DNA of 64,000 nt from Microvirga flocculans ATCC BAA-817 (GCF_000518665.1 NZ_JAEA01000011.1:1-64000); one strand, 5' to 3'. Numbered from the stretch's first letter, positions 9,901 to 18,631 are shown. The notes: generated from the letters alone by a model not told the origin. A program made the numbers and translations.

Positions 9901-10423
9901 CTACCGGCAGCGAAACCACTTTGTTGAGCGAGCCATCCGCATTGTAAATATTATACTGAACGAGATTGTCCGCTCCACTTTGAAGGTGATACGCAATTGC
10001 GAAACCACCTCCGGCCAACGATATGGTGGCGTGCTGGTCGTAACTGTTTGTTCCACTTACATCGGGATTAGCCTTGATTTCACCGCTTTTTGGATTGCCG
10101 CTGGCGTCATAAATGCGCGCCATAATATTGCTGCCGGAGGAGCTTCCTGGCCTTGGCGTCTCCCAGGTAACGACGATATCGCCATTATTTAGAACCACGA
10201 CCTCGGGGTTCTTTTGATTACCTGCGGTGGTTGGGTTGACGGCTGCGTAGGGCTTGATAACCCGCCCGAGACCGTCCCGCATCTCTATGAAAATATCGCC
10301 CTCGTTTACATCAGATCGCCAAACCGTCACGAAACCACCATTCGGCAGAGCCTTGACCTTTGGGTACAGGTGTCCTGTTGAGGATGTCGGGAAGCTGATT
10401 TCGCCATCGAAACGAGTAGACAT
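950..10423 (-). CDS. Giant RTX (hemolysin-type calcium-binding) repeat protein, 3157 residues
   Basis: Exported surface protein of about 3157 residues. Residues 1-370 form repeats with phrases such as GGFVTVW, DIVVTWETPR and FMISWSEADG, of the type common at the N-terminus of alphaproteobacterial RTX proteins. From about 370 to 2660 come many nonapeptide GGxGxDxLx calcium-binding blocks, interrupted by one cadherin-like domain (about 1638-1746) after an APPPPSG linker. Three further cadherin-like domains follow (about 2668-2986), then a last RTX block and a C-terminal unit ending in QFFII, typical of type I secretion signals. ATG at 10423 has AGGTG just upstream. There is no signal peptide. 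Acidic, Gly/Asp/Asn-rich composition fits folding outside the cell on calcium binding. No type I exporter genes are in the window. The function is probably adhesion or matrix, but this is not shown by the sequence; no enzymatic domain was recognised. Confidence 0.9.
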   Translation of the reverse strand: MSTRFDGEISFPTSSTGHLYPKVKALPNGGFVTVWRSDVNEGDIFIEMRDGLGRVIKPYAAVNPTTAGNQKNPEVVVLNNGDIVVTWETPRPGSSSGSNIMARIYDASGNPKSGEIKANPDVSGTNSYDQHATISLAGGGFAIAYHLQSGADNLVQYNIYNADGSLNKVVSLPVGGINPELVQLKDGRIALTYQSPGLLDGYFRLYTAAGSTASEIQPLVEGIGDQMPAALAALSDGSFAAVWTNRQYDSGSGRTLPVKVSGRTIAGSVSYNFEMDVSGQQVEPTIEALDHGRFVLAVAQRNTSSDKWVIRAKVFMSDGTADSDSEFVVNTNMTGDAVAPDITVLKDGRFMISWSEADGAGHYSVKAQIFDSRVDPATAYGTLGDDIYVATQWGGDALFGYDGYDYFDAGTTNGEFNTAADTFDGGGDIDTLTYERATKEVIAYLDAAEQSKNDGAAIKDILTSIENLTGSAYNDILIGNQYSNNLKGGNGDDTLDGRDGGVDILYGGAGNDVLIEGTKSFGEGGDDTLHGGGRRELNGGADWDVVTYERAGTAVHIDLSDVNQNSGAALGDQYIDIEGFIGSNLGDSMYADPNYAVSFNGGRGDDTLLGGEWNDTLAGGGDNDQLFGYDGDDLLNGGDGNDILDGGIGRNTLDGGAGDDLLYGNTGTEKFDGGTEVKGDTVSYQGNRPGVSLSLLLGGFEGDAKLDTYNSIEIVIGTNSADTIWAAAGAETLIGASGNDKLYGEAGNDVLIGGAGADTLDGGADNDWADYSAAASDANGNGVTVQMIDGGGSGSAINSGDAKGDVLNNIENIRGSNFRDVLIGDNLSNSLEGGAGDDTLSGGNGGNDTLDGGSGKNVASYQYLNQGVGITLDLSNRANDAGAAVGDVFKNIAAYQGSTYADKMVGDKALSNEFYGLSGNDTLVGGAANDYLNGGDNNDSLEGGVGADSLSGGDGNDAVSYENATSADSSTGLIVDLSNASRNTGEAAGDVYDSIENVIGSKWKDQITGDGKNNVLEGRAGDDVLVGGAGSDTLNGGDNDDILDGGAGADSLVGGAGTDTVSYANAAAVSFQGVTLNLSTGTGTFGEAAGDKFDSIENVIGSNWLDQITGNSANNVLEGRGGADYLYGLDGDDKLIGGDNGDHLDGGLGIDTMDGGKGDDVYSIRDIGDVIIEAEGNDSVNGAWDRVDVYVDYFKLQDSIGIETLKVGDTFTSSVHLIGNKYDNYFVSNLTTETVDTFEGGDGNDNYVIRGQDKVIDTGGSNDSVTVTSGGKFQFENIETLSVSDDTEGAWIIAGSVGMVLIGSNNTSTTLEGGAGADTLRGGDVDDTYYADENDLIEDYVGWDTLMVRTAGRHVLNGNGRQERIEALKAEAGVEGIWLATAKPAAGTFVNLYGNELANTLEGGTDIDLYGGAGRDTYILDNGAYIEENLDDPNEIDTVILRGTNFGSTVKAFGMADGVEILDARDVQGTMRLTGNEWDNTFYSNGAGNTVEGGNGSDTYHVSASDTVVEGQGGGSNDRIVVSRDTYTLGNDVHVEVLQAAQGNASIHLIGNDKSNHLIGNAGRNYLDGGTGAANSFEGGDGDDIYVFRAKGDSLSASDTGGWDVAYMYDANFNSISEADLFEAYLRASGIDEVYRNVTAPPPPSGDTQAPSDIVLSSTTVNENSLGGTLIGNLSATDNSSGPFTFKVIGAAANLFEAFYDNGQWILRVREGALIDYETTSQYTITIEVRDSDGNPYTEEFTITVIDGDDTLNGGPGNDTLSSGGGNDVINGNGGDDILNGGNGNDVLNGGAGNDTLNGGPGNDILNGEGGDDVLNGDGDNDILNGGADNDILNGGDGNDILNGGEGNDTLNGGAGDDTLAGGNGNDVYHIYDAGDKIEETTDPSGGFDTAYIHIDEYVLQDTVGVEVLAVAEDVTFGVSITGNNLANTIIGGQAGDTLDGGDGNDSIVGGGGDDILIGGTGNNTLEGGAGNDTYHIGTNDTIVEADGEGDDDTAYLSGDFTLASDVYVETLIVEGDAGSDITIHGNQIANTIIANDAGNALFGEGGNDRLIGGNGSDQLDGGSGDDNLVGGDGIDILYGGEGNDTLNGGLIDGQGNAIGDGEADVLHASAGDDVYYLLDAGDRIEFNGVQDDGWDEAYLLSENFKVNGVVDWDAVNAYIVNLWENGIEDVYIDGVLYGGSGGDGNDVYEIYEDSPAIEEDLDPEIGGIDRANIHIAYYQLQDDVGVETLSVVDGLDFDVEIVGNNQANTIYGSTRDDILRGGGGNDIISDDEGDGSHDGGGNDLLDGGEGDDLLLGGDGNDWLVGGAGADTLSGGNGDDSYYVDLDDVVLDDTGGDHDLLIATEAGTYTLANGIESGAAGVGAGEVNLNGNGLDNELHGNSSSNILDGGDGNDTLDGGTGSDDDANDTLRGGDGDDVLKGGAGNDLMEGGEGNDTYYVDSTGDIVVDTGGNNDTVITAITLSLVGKDGIENLTAAAGAQDSDGSGIDLTGNAGNNHLTGNDLANILNGGEGNDVIDGRGGADVMEGGLGDDTFYVDSLGDIVTDAGGNDTIVTSHSRTLAANDAIENLRAMAGIAGLTLVGNGGDNRLTANDEGTVLDGGKGADTMEGGLGNDTYWIRDLTDEILQDRGGYDTAHVYRGLYTDSQWVQLLADLNAAGIDEVIEHAGTGDETSPTGIELSKYSIAESSKQGDAIGFLSAVDVSGGPYEFSIVGDPDNKFAIDIRNGQAFLVLREGATLDYETATSHKVTIRVIDRSGENLVHVQELTITVDNANEAATAITLTGGAVGNGSVDDNALLGTVVGVLGNNDPDVGDSFSYTLTDPSGAFAAVQENGVWRIVVADPSKLPSTGGALTVSVRVVDNGNPAQSYTQDIAIQVNDVAPNTHSPTDIVLDNIRVAEFAPNGATVGLLGAVDADPNESFTFSFARDGNNVVQDGGGRFDIKQVGDQWRLVVKDRFGLDYEQKKFHEVTVKVTDSAGLSYEKKLTIDVKNVGVEFLTGTNSGETFKAGSGNDSLAGGGGNDVLFGAQGRDTLNGGAGEDIFVFDTTPNGQTNRDTIQDFKVGEDKIYLDNLAFIRLGSAGSPSFDNPVALASTAFLAGDGVKAGTSAAHRIVYDTATGALYYDADGSGTANSNIAAVQIAVLTGKPALTAGQFFII
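4827..5182 (-). repeat. Array of about 13 tandem 27-base units inside the giant RTX gene
   Basis: The units encode consecutive nonapeptides of the form GNDxLNGGx (for example GNDVLNGGA, GNDTLNGGP, GNDILNGEG). At DNA level they are similar but not identical, differing mainly at third positions and in the two variable residues. This is the most regular RTX block of the protein, lying directly after the first cadherin-like domain, and forms a predicted parallel beta-roll. Confidence 0.85.
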
Positions 10424-10984
10424 GATACACCTGAGATATATGGAAATGTTATATTAAACCATTTGTAGCGCCTCTCTTACGCCGAGTAAAGCCCTCTTTA
10501 AGAAACCCTTAAACCATGGTTTACGCTCATTTTTGCCTAAGAAACACACACCATTCAGGCAAATAAGCATACAAAATGTACAATTTCTCAAATATTGTTT
10601 CTGTAAATCCTCCCCTTCACGTATGAATATAAAAGGTTTTATTTGCGTCAAGCGACAATTTTTTGTTAAAAAATTAAAATTTATATTATGCAACCATGTA
10701 TATCTAGAGATTTATGTTATAAACTTAAGAGGTATTCGCAGAAACATGAACGAAACGAAATCATATGCAAATGATTTACGCCTACATGCCTTCTGCAAAG
10801 GCGCATCCCACTGAGGACCGGAAACGGTCAAAAACTATTCACTTATTGAGAGTAGCAGTCGCGCCACGCTAAGCCTTCAGCTTCCGACCAGAACCGTCTC
10901 TCTCGGCTCCCCACATGCATTGAATCTAACCGAACTCCAGAACGAGATTACCCGCCCCCTCAACCAAACCACATGAGACCCTAA
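10424..10984. other. AT-rich intergenic region between the two RTX genes
   Basis: 561 bases without a convincing gene. Base composition is strikingly low in GC in its middle (13 of 60 bases are G or C at 10621-10680) compared with the surrounding GC-rich genome. The two longer open frames here start with TTG, have no ribosome binding site and have atypical composition. The region must contain the promoter of the giant RTX gene. A perfect 14-base palindrome, TAAACCATGGTTTA, lies at 10510-10523, about 90 bases upstream of that gene's start. No clear terminator for the upstream RTX gene was found. Confidence 0.7.
10510..10523. promoter_or_regulatory. Perfect palindrome upstream of the giant RTX gene, possible operator
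   Basis: TAAACCATGGTTTA is fully self-complementary and sits in the AT-rich leader 87 bases upstream of the start codon of the giant RTX gene. It could bind a dimeric regulator. No known regulator site is claimed. Confidence 0.3.
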
Positions 10985-12418
10985 TCAGATCACGAAGAAA
11001 TCGTGATAGGTCATCTTGAGGTTCTTCTCCAGGGTGGCGATCTTCACCTGCGCCGCAGATCCGGTTCCATCCTTGTCGTAATAAAGAGCACCCGACTTCT
11101 TGTCGTAGATGACCCGATCCGACGAATCCTTAGCCTTGTTGCCGACCGCGTACATGCTCGCCTTCAATTTCTGCGGCTTCGACAAAGCCCCCTTGCCGAG
11201 TTTCGTGAACACGGCATTGTCGAGCCAGATCGTGTCGTCCTTCGGGTTGTACTTGTAGATTCGGTCGATGTTGCTCTTGCCCGGTTTCGTGTCGAATACT
11301 AACGTATCGCGCCCTTTTTCTCCGTAGAGACGATCATTGCCCGATCCGCCATAGATCGTGTCATTGCCGGTGCCGCCATACACTCTGTCGAGGCCGGCTT
11401 GCGCCTTCAGCAGATCGTTGCCGCCATATCCATAGATCTGGTCGGCGCCCGACGCGGAGGTGATCATATTAGAAAAATCGGACCCCGATAGCTTGTACGC
11501 TTGCTTACTCGACAGGCTAGCGACTTGCATAACCTCGATTGCGGCGTCTCTTGACAGGGCGTAGGAAGAGGAAGTCATTACCTTATCGAAGCCGCCGTTG
11601 CTGGCTTCCCACACCCTGTCTCCGGACTGATCGACGATGTAAACATCGTCACCTAGACCTCCCATCAGCGTGTCGGCACCCTCCTTGCCGTCGATCGTAT
11701 TGGCGCCTCTATCGCCGACAATCGCATTGTTCAGATTGTTGCCGGTCAGTGTCAGGCCATTATTGCCCGCTGGATCGAGCGCAACGAGATTCTCGATGGC
11801 TACACCATCGGAAAGGGCAAAGTCCCTGCTCGTTCGGACGGTATCGACGCCCGCGACATCGATGATCGTATCGCCCCACGGATCGACATAGACATCGTCG
11901 CCCGCGCCGCCTTCAAGCGTGTCGATACCTGCTCCGCCATCTAACGTATCGTTACCGTCGCCGCCTTTCAGATGATTGATGTCGATGTTGCCGATGAGCC
12001 AATCGTTATAGGATGAGCCGACCACTCCTAAGATACTGTCATATGTATCGCCGAACGCTTCTCCGGTGTTGATGACCGGATTGGCCAGAGAGACGGTCAC
12101 TCCCACTGCCGAGGCTGCATAGGAGGCGAAATCATCGCCACTCCCACCTTCCAGGTAATCGGCTCCGCTCCCGCCCATCAATGTGTCGGCATGATCCCCA
12201 CCTGAAAGAGTGTCGTCTCCAGCACCGCCAAAGAGTTGGTCGTTCCCGCCATCTCCGTTCAAGCTATCATTTCCGTCACCGCCGGTATGGCTCTCATCCG
12301 CATCGGTGCCGGTCCAATCATCAGCAGCTAGCACACCAAGAGCCAAGGCAGCCCCATCAAGGCCAAAAAACTCGTTCTGCTGATCGCTTCCCTGTCCTGG
12401 GCTCTTCGTTGCAGCCAT
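10985..12418 (-). CDS. RTX calcium-binding repeat protein, 477 residues
   Basis: The protein begins with about 35 non-repeat residues, then GGxGxDxLx blocks (about 38-100, 160-190, 235-260 and 325-365) alternating with two kinds of spacer module that also occur in the giant RTX protein (one like DFASYAAS...GEAFGDTYDSI, two like DDVYxV...IEN/IEV...LTGN). The last 110 residues form the C-terminal unit with GALYYDKDGTG and end in DFFVI, matching the giant protein's GALYYDADGSG...QFFII, so both probably use the same type I exporter. ATG at 12418 follows GAGGA with a spacing of 5. It is divergent from lexA across 191 bases. No signal peptide or catalytic domain was seen; the role is unknown beyond calcium-dependent export. 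Confidence 0.88.
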   Translation of the reverse strand: MAATKSPGQGSDQQNEFFGLDGAALALGVLAADDWTGTDADESHTGGDGNDSLNGDGGNDQLFGGAGDDTLSGGDHADTLMGGSGADYLEGGSGDDFASYAASAVGVTVSLANPVINTGEAFGDTYDSILGVVGSSYNDWLIGNIDINHLKGGDGNDTLDGGAGIDTLEGGAGDDVYVDPWGDTIIDVAGVDTVRTSRDFALSDGVAIENLVALDPAGNNGLTLTGNNLNNAIVGDRGANTIDGKEGADTLMGGLGDDVYIVDQSGDRVWEASNGGFDKVMTSSSYALSRDAAIEVMQVASLSSKQAYKLSGSDFSNMITSASGADQIYGYGGNDLLKAQAGLDRVYGGTGNDTIYGGSGNDRLYGEKGRDTLVFDTKPGKSNIDRIYKYNPKDDTIWLDNAVFTKLGKGALSKPQKLKASMYAVGNKAKDSSDRVIYDKKSGALYYDKDGTGSAAQVKIATLEKNLKMTYHDFFVI

Positions 12419-12558
12419 GTCATCCTCAAGAACGGATTAAGTGCTATATTATTTTGTATCATTGAAATTCGAAATGAAAGCAACTGCCTCGCCCAAATTA
12501 AGTTACCTTGCGCGAGCTTGACCATGGACTTGCAGAACACAGCAAGAACGGCTACCTT

Positions 12559-12573
12559 GTTCCTGATTTGTTT
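12559..12573 (+). promoter_or_regulatory. LexA (SOS) box upstream of lexA
   Basis: GTTC-CTGATTT-GTTT, one base off the alphaproteobacterial direct-repeat LexA site GTTC-N7-GTTC. It ends 36 bases upstream of the lexA start codon, as expected for autoregulation. It also lies between lexA and the divergent RTX gene, but is 140 bases from the latter's start. Confidence 0.8.
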
Positions 12574-12609
12574 CAGAATCGCTCCACTTAGGAGCAGCAA
12601 GGGCCAGCC

Positions 12610-13317
12610 ATGCTGACGCGTAAACAGCACGAATTGCTCCGCTTCATCCATGAGCGGCTGCGTGAAACCGGGGTTCCGCCCTCCTTCGACGAGATGAAGG
12701 ATGCGCTCGACCTCAAGTCGAAATCCGGCATCCATCGGCTCATCACGGCGCTCGAGGAGCGCGGCTTCATTCGCCGTCTCCCCAACCGCGCCCGTGCGCT
12801 CGAGGTGATCCGCCTGCCGGAGAGCGCCAGCGGGGCCGGTAGCCAGCGCCGCTTTACGCCGAGCGTGGTCGAAGGGGGCCTTGCCGGCAAGGCGAAGGCC
12901 GCGCCGTTGCCCCCTGCCGAGGAGCGAAACCGGGACATCTCCTCGATCCCCGTCATGGGGCGGATCGCCGCCGGTACGCCGATCTCGGCCATCCAGAACC
13001 GGAGCCACTCGATCTCCCTGTCGGGCGATTTCCTTTCGCAGGGCGACCATTTCGCCCTCGAGGTGCGCGGCGACTCGATGGTCGAAGCCGGGATCCTCGA
13101 CGGCGACCTCGTGGTCATCCGCCGTCAGGACACGGCCAATACGGGCGACATCATCGTGGCGCTGATCGATGACGAGGAGGCGACCCTGAAGCGCTTCCGC
13201 CGACGAGGCTCCTCCATCGCCCTCGAGGCCGCGAACCAGGCCTACGAAACCCGCGTGCTCGGCCCCGACCGGGTCAAGATCCAGGGCAAGCTCGTCAGTC
13301 TGGTTCGCCGGTACTGA
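12610..13317 (+). CDS. lexA: LexA repressor of the SOS response
   Basis: Represses DNA-damage genes and cleaves itself when RecA filaments form on single-stranded DNA. The N-terminal winged helix-turn-helix (residues 1-65, starting [10 protein letters not shown]) and the C-terminal S24 peptidase domain (about 110-235) are intact. The Ala121-Gly122 cleavage bond (GRIAAG), nucleophile Ser156 (GDSMVEAG) and Lys194 (ATLKRF) are all present. At 235 residues it has the longer linker usual in alphaproteobacteria. AAGGG lies 6 bases before the ATG, and an SOS box lies upstream. Its 3' end overlaps the convergent comEC gene by 23 bases. A second SOS target is visible further along in this window, at 39044-39195. 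Confidence 0.97.
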   Translation: MLTRKQHELLRFIHERLRETGVPPSFDEMKDALDLKSKSGIHRLITALEERGFIRRLPNRARALEVIRLPESASGAGSQRRFTPSVVEGGLAGKAKAAPLPPAEERNRDISSIPVMGRIAAGTPISAIQNRSHSISLSGDFLSQGDHFALEVRGDSMVEAGILDGDLVVIRRQDTANTGDIIVALIDDEEATLKRFRRRGSSIALEAANQAYETRVLGPDRVKIQGKLVSLVRRY

Positions 13318-15571
13318 TCTCGTCCTCAGGAAGATCCTGCTCGGGGACCGGCCGCACCGTCTGCGGCCTCTCCCGGGCAGGCGTTCCCTGGAGCCGGGCG
13401 TTCTGTCCCGTTGACCAGGGCAACGTTTCCCGCCCCTTTCTTACCGATGCGACCTCGACACGGTCCGCTTCAAAGCGCAGCGCCGTCGCGCCCCGCTCCC
13501 TCAGGGCGGCACCGTCCAGGATGAGCCGGGCCTGGCACGTGGCCGGAGGCTCGAGCCGGGTGACGATCACGCTGGCCCGGCGGCAATCCTCCTCAAAAGC
13601 TGCGAAATCCTGGACGAAGGCGACATGCCGCCCGTTTTCCGCGGCAACCACACATCCCGCGCTGTCACAACGGGCGCTTTGCCTGAGGCCGGCGTCGTCG
13701 ACCTGCCGTCCATCCCCATCGGCCCGCAGCCATTGCTCAATCACGAATGCCGAAGGACGGCCGACGAGAGCGAGCCGTCCGTCCGCAGCACGGATCGCAG
13801 CCCCTGCCCCATCCCGGTCGACGAAGACGTCATAGCGATGGGGCGTGGCGGCAAGGGCCAGGCCCGCCCCGGCGGGCAGCAGGGCCGCCCAGCGCAAGAC
13901 GGAGACGGGAATCGTCAGGAGAAGCAGGCCCAGGCTCAGGAGCGCGAGCGCCCCCACCCCCAGCGCCGGCACGACGAGGGTGGAGCCGCTGAAGCCGCCG
14001 ACCCATCCCGAAATCTCGAGAACCTGCGAGACCGCTGCTCCCATGAGCTGCCAGACGGGGCGGTCGAGGCCGAAGGGATAGGCCAGAACGCCGAGAACGG
14101 CCGAGGGCATCACCACGAGCGAGACGAGCGGCAGGGCCAGGGCATTGCCGACGAGGCCATAGGGGTTGAGGCTCTGGAAATGATAGGCCGCGAAGGGAGC
14201 GGTGGCGATGCTGGCGACCAGGGTTGTGGTCAAGAGGGCGAGCATGGCCCGGCCGCCCCACCGCAGGCCCTGCTCGATCATGGAGGCGGAGCCCTTACCC
14301 TCGCGCGTTCCCTGCATGAGCGGCACGAGGCCCATCATGGCCGCGACGGCGCCGAACGACATCTGAAAGCTCGGGCCCAGCAGCGCCTCGGGCTCGCAGG
14401 CCAGTACGATCAAGGCCGCAATGGACAGGTTTCGCATGCTGAGTGCGGGGCGGTCCGCCAGCACCGCGCCGAACATGACCAGCGTCATGATCAGAGATCG
14501 CTCGGTCGCGACGTCGGAGCCCGAGAAAACGCAGTAGGCCGCAGCCCCGATCATGGCAAAGACGGCGGCGATCTTCTTCACCGGCCAGAGCAGCGCAAGC
14601 CATGGCGCCAGTGTGAGAAGCGCCCGCACCAGCCAGAAGAACGTTCCGGCGGCGAGCACCATGTGCAGGCCGGAGATGGATACGATGTGATAGATCCCCG
14701 CTCCACGAAGAATGTCGTTCGTGGGCTCGGCGATGAGCCCACGCTTGCCCGTCACCAGTGCCGCTCCGACGCCGCCGGCCGCACCGCCGATGGAGGAAGC
14801 GATGCGCTGAGTGAGCGCATTGCGCGCCTCGTCCACGAAGGCCGCGAGCTTTAAGCGCCAGCCTGGCGGCACGGGATGTGCGAGCCGCCGCACCGTCCCG
14901 ACCATGGAACCGACAGCGCCGATCCCCTTGTAATAGGCGTCGCACGCAAAGTCGTAGCCGCCCGGCCATGCCGGCTCCGGCGGCGGCAGAAGACGCGCCG
15001 TGCCCTCGATGAATTGTCCGGCGGAAAACTCTCCGTCGCGACGCAGGGAAACCCTTACGAAATGCGGTCGCTCGGCCTCTGCGACGCCCTTCATCTCCAC
15101 GATCCGCACAAGAAGCCGCTGCCCCTCCTCGCGATCCTCGACCGCTGCGATATGGCCTGCGATCGGCGTGATGGTGACCCGGCCGAGAACGGGGGCAGCC
15201 ACGCTCCGGCTGCGGATCACGCCTGCGGAAAAGCCTGCGAAGATCGCCGCCAAGGCAACGAGGACCGTGAAGACGGGCATGGTCCGGCGCAAGACGAAGG
15301 CCAGGACGCTGCAGATCCCGAAAGCCCCTAGGGGCGCCCAGAGTGCCGGTTGGCCCTCGGCCTGGAAGAACAGCAGAATTCCGATGCCGAAGAACACGGC
15401 TATCCAGGGGAAGAGCCTTCGCTGCTCGATCTCCGAGGCGATGGCTTTCGAGAGCCTCCTTCGCCCATCGAGAAGCCCCAGCTCCAGGCTGAGCCCCCAA
15501 GGCCTGGGCAAAGCAGCGGCCTGCGCCACGCTGCGCGGGATCCTGGGAGGCTTTGCCTGGTTGTCTTCCAT
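13295..15571 (-). CDS. comEC: ComEC/Rec2-family membrane protein
   Basis: A 758-residue polytopic membrane protein of the DNA-uptake channel family. After two N-terminal membrane segments (about 50-110) comes a DUF4131-type soluble region, then the competence domain (about 255-530) with the conserved phrases GLHMVLAAG and [11 protein letters not shown] and many hydrophobic segments. In the C-terminal 210 residues I do not see the HxHxDH metal-binding motif of the metallo-beta-lactamase domain found in ComEC of Bacillus. This part is shorter and looks degenerate, as in many alphaproteobacteria. It may therefore move DNA without degrading a strand itself. It is convergent with and overlaps lexA, and diverges from gltX. 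The start ATG has no strong ribosome binding site. Confidence 0.9.
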   Translation of the reverse strand: MEDNQAKPPRIPRSVAQAAALPRPWGLSLELGLLDGRRRLSKAIASEIEQRRLFPWIAVFFGIGILLFFQAEGQPALWAPLGAFGICSVLAFVLRRTMPVFTVLVALAAIFAGFSAGVIRSRSVAAPVLGRVTITPIAGHIAAVEDREEGQRLLVRIVEMKGVAEAERPHFVRVSLRRDGEFSAGQFIEGTARLLPPPEPAWPGGYDFACDAYYKGIGAVGSMVGTVRRLAHPVPPGWRLKLAAFVDEARNALTQRIASSIGGAAGGVGAALVTGKRGLIAEPTNDILRGAGIYHIVSISGLHMVLAAGTFFWLVRALLTLAPWLALLWPVKKIAAVFAMIGAAAYCVFSGSDVATERSLIMTLVMFGAVLADRPALSMRNLSIAALIVLACEPEALLGPSFQMSFGAVAAMMGLVPLMQGTREGKGSASMIEQGLRWGGRAMLALLTTTLVASIATAPFAAYHFQSLNPYGLVGNALALPLVSLVVMPSAVLGVLAYPFGLDRPVWQLMGAAVSQVLEISGWVGGFSGSTLVVPALGVGALALLSLGLLLLTIPVSVLRWAALLPAGAGLALAATPHRYDVFVDRDGAGAAIRAADGRLALVGRPSAFVIEQWLRADGDGRQVDDAGLRQSARCDSAGCVVAAENGRHVAFVQDFAAFEEDCRRASVIVTRLEPPATCQARLILDGAALRERGATALRFEADRVEVASVRKGRETLPWSTGQNARLQGTPARERPQTVRPVPEQDLPEDEISTGEPD

Positions 15572-15715
15572 CGTGGGTTCGGCTTAACGCGGGTTTCATG
15601 GCATGCTAGACGACCCGGCGATGAGGCCCAAACCATCCTGTGGATTGAGTCGAACAAGGCTTCAGGATCCGAAAGCCGCGCAACCCGAGTTTTCTTAAGT
15701 CAAGGTTTCCCTGCG

Positions 15716-17146
15716 ATGACCGTCGTCACCCGCTTCGCCCCCTCTCCCACCGGTTTCCTCCATATCGGAGGGGGACGTACGGCTCTGTTCAACTGGCTCT
15801 ATGCCAAGCACCACGGGGGCAAGATGCTCCTGCGCATCGAGGACACGGACCGGGAGCGCTCGACGGAAGCCGCCATCGCCGCCATCCTGGACGGCCTGAA
15901 ATGGCTCGGCCTCGATTGGGACGGCGACGTCGTCTACCAGTTCTCACGCGCCGCCCGCCATCGCGAGGTTGCCGAGAGCCTGCTGGCCCAGGGGCGCGCC
16001 TATTACTGCTACGCGTCTCCCCAGGAGCTGGAGGAGATGCGCGAAACCGCCCGCAAGGAGGGCCGCCCCCTTCGCTATGACGGCCGCTGGCGCGATCGCG
16101 ACCCATCCGAGGCCCCGGCCGGCGTGAAGCCTGTCATTCGCCTGAAGGCCCCGACCGAGGGCGAGACGGTCGTGGAGGACGAGGTCCAGGGCCGCGTCGT
16201 CTGGCAGAACAAGGATCTCGACGATCTCGTTCTTCTGCGTTCCGACGGCACACCGACCTACATGCTCGCCGTGGTGGTGGACGATCACGACATGGGCGTG
16301 ACGCATATCATCCGCGGCGACGACCACCTGACCAACGCCGCGCGCCAGACGCAGATCTATCAGGCCATGGGCTGGGATGTGCCCAGCATGGCCCATATCC
16401 CGCTGATCCACGGCCCGGATGGCGCCAAGCTGTCCAAGCGGCATGGCGCGCTCGGTGTCGAGGCCTATCGCAGCATGGGCTATCTGCCCGAAGCCCTGCG
16501 CAATTACCTCGTGCGCCTCGGCTGGAGCCATGGCGACCAGGAGATCTTCTCCACGCAGGAGATGATCGACGCGTTCGACCTCGCCAGCATCGGCCGCTCG
16601 CCGGCCCGTTTCGACTTCGCAAAGTTGGAGAACCTCAACGGGCATTACATGCGCCAGGCCGACGACGAGAAGCTAGTGCAGGCCCTGGAGGATCTCCTGC
16701 CGGAGATCGAGCATGACGAGCACCATCTGGGCCGCACCTTCAAGCCGGCCCTGCGGCAAAAGCTCATCGCCGCCATGCCGGGCCTGAAGGAGCGCGCCAA
16801 GACGCTCGTCGAGCTCCTCGACAGCGCCTACTACCTCTACGCCGAGCGCCCCCTGCATCTCGACGAAAAGGCCGCCAGCCTGCTGGCGGACGGGCTCTCC
16901 CGTCTCGTCGGGATTTCGGAGAAGCTCGAAGCCGTCTCCGACTGGTCGGCCCAGAGCGTCGAGGCCGTGGTGCGCGAGCACGCGGAGGCCATCGGCGCGA
17001 AGCTCGGCCAGGTGGCGCAGCCGCTCAGGGCCGCCCTCACCGGGCGCGCCACCTCGCCCGGCCTGTTCGATGTCATGGCGGTTCTGGGCAAGGACGAAAC
17101 GCTGTTGCGCATCGCCGACCGGATCAAGGATGCGCCTGCTGCATAG
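15716..17146 (+). CDS. gltX: Glutamyl-tRNA synthetase (or non-discriminating GluRS)
   Basis: Charges tRNA-Glu with glutamate. 476 residues of a class I synthetase: the HIGH-type signature lies at residues 8-18 ([12 protein letters not shown]) and the KMSKS-type loop at 238-242 (KLSKR). The open frame continues far upstream, but family alignment and an AAGG site about 10 bases before it support the ATG at 15716, giving the usual [13 protein letters not shown] start. Alphaproteobacteria commonly have two gltX genes, one of which charges tRNA-Gln in the transamidation route; the sequence alone does not tell which this is. It diverges from comEC, and the next gene, gltA, is separated by 170 bases. 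Confidence 0.96.
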   Translation: MTVVTRFAPSPTGFLHIGGGRTALFNWLYAKHHGGKMLLRIEDTDRERSTEAAIAAILDGLKWLGLDWDGDVVYQFSRAARHREVAESLLAQGRAYYCYASPQELEEMRETARKEGRPLRYDGRWRDRDPSEAPAGVKPVIRLKAPTEGETVVEDEVQGRVVWQNKDLDDLVLLRSDGTPTYMLAVVVDDHDMGVTHIIRGDDHLTNAARQTQIYQAMGWDVPSMAHIPLIHGPDGAKLSKRHGALGVEAYRSMGYLPEALRNYLVRLGWSHGDQEIFSTQEMIDAFDLASIGRSPARFDFAKLENLNGHYMRQADDEKLVQALEDLLPEIEHDEHHLGRTFKPALRQKLIAAMPGLKERAKTLVELLDSAYYLYAERPLHLDEKAASLLADGLSRLVGISEKLEAVSDWSAQSVEAVVREHAEAIGAKLGQVAQPLRAALTGRATSPGLFDVMAVLGKDETLLRIADRIKDAPAA

Positions 17147-17153
17147 CAGGCGC
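17132..17153 (+). terminator. Hairpin overlapping the gltX stop codon
   Basis: A perfect 9-base-pair stem GCGCCTGCT / AGCAGGCGC with loop GCAT spans the last codons and stop of gltX. It is followed by CTCTCGCCTTTAG, which is pyrimidine-rich rather than a clean U-run, so efficiency is uncertain. Confidence 0.4.
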
Positions 17154-17316
17154 CTCTCGCCTTTAGACGTGCTTGCTCCGTTCCGGCGGATAAGCTACCG
17201 AAGGCGCCATTATCCGACCGACCGGCAAACCCTGGTCTGGCAACCCTGTAGGCCTGTACTGCTCCCCGGTTGCTCCAGGTTCTGCCCGGCCTCCTCGTAT
17301 GAAAGGGCCAAGACGC

Positions 17317-18609
<1,293 letters not shown>

Positions 18610-18631
18610 GATCATCCGGCAGCGGATACGG

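Noticed and set aside
10454..10693. 79-codon minus-strand frame in the AT-rich gap
   Set aside because: Starts with TTG, lacks a ribosome binding site and has random AT-rich composition with no recognisable feature.
10533..10814. 93-codon plus-strand frame in the AT-rich gap
   Set aside because: TTG start, no Shine-Dalgarno, composition follows the local AT bias.
1..12418. Possible CRISPR array, suggested by the many short regular repeats
   Set aside because: The periodicity is 27 bases in coding phase and encodes RTX nonapeptides; there are no unique spacers.
13295..13317. lexA/comEC end overlap as a possible frameshift or assembly error
   Set aside because: Both proteins end normally and convergent genes with short overlaps are common in compact genomes.
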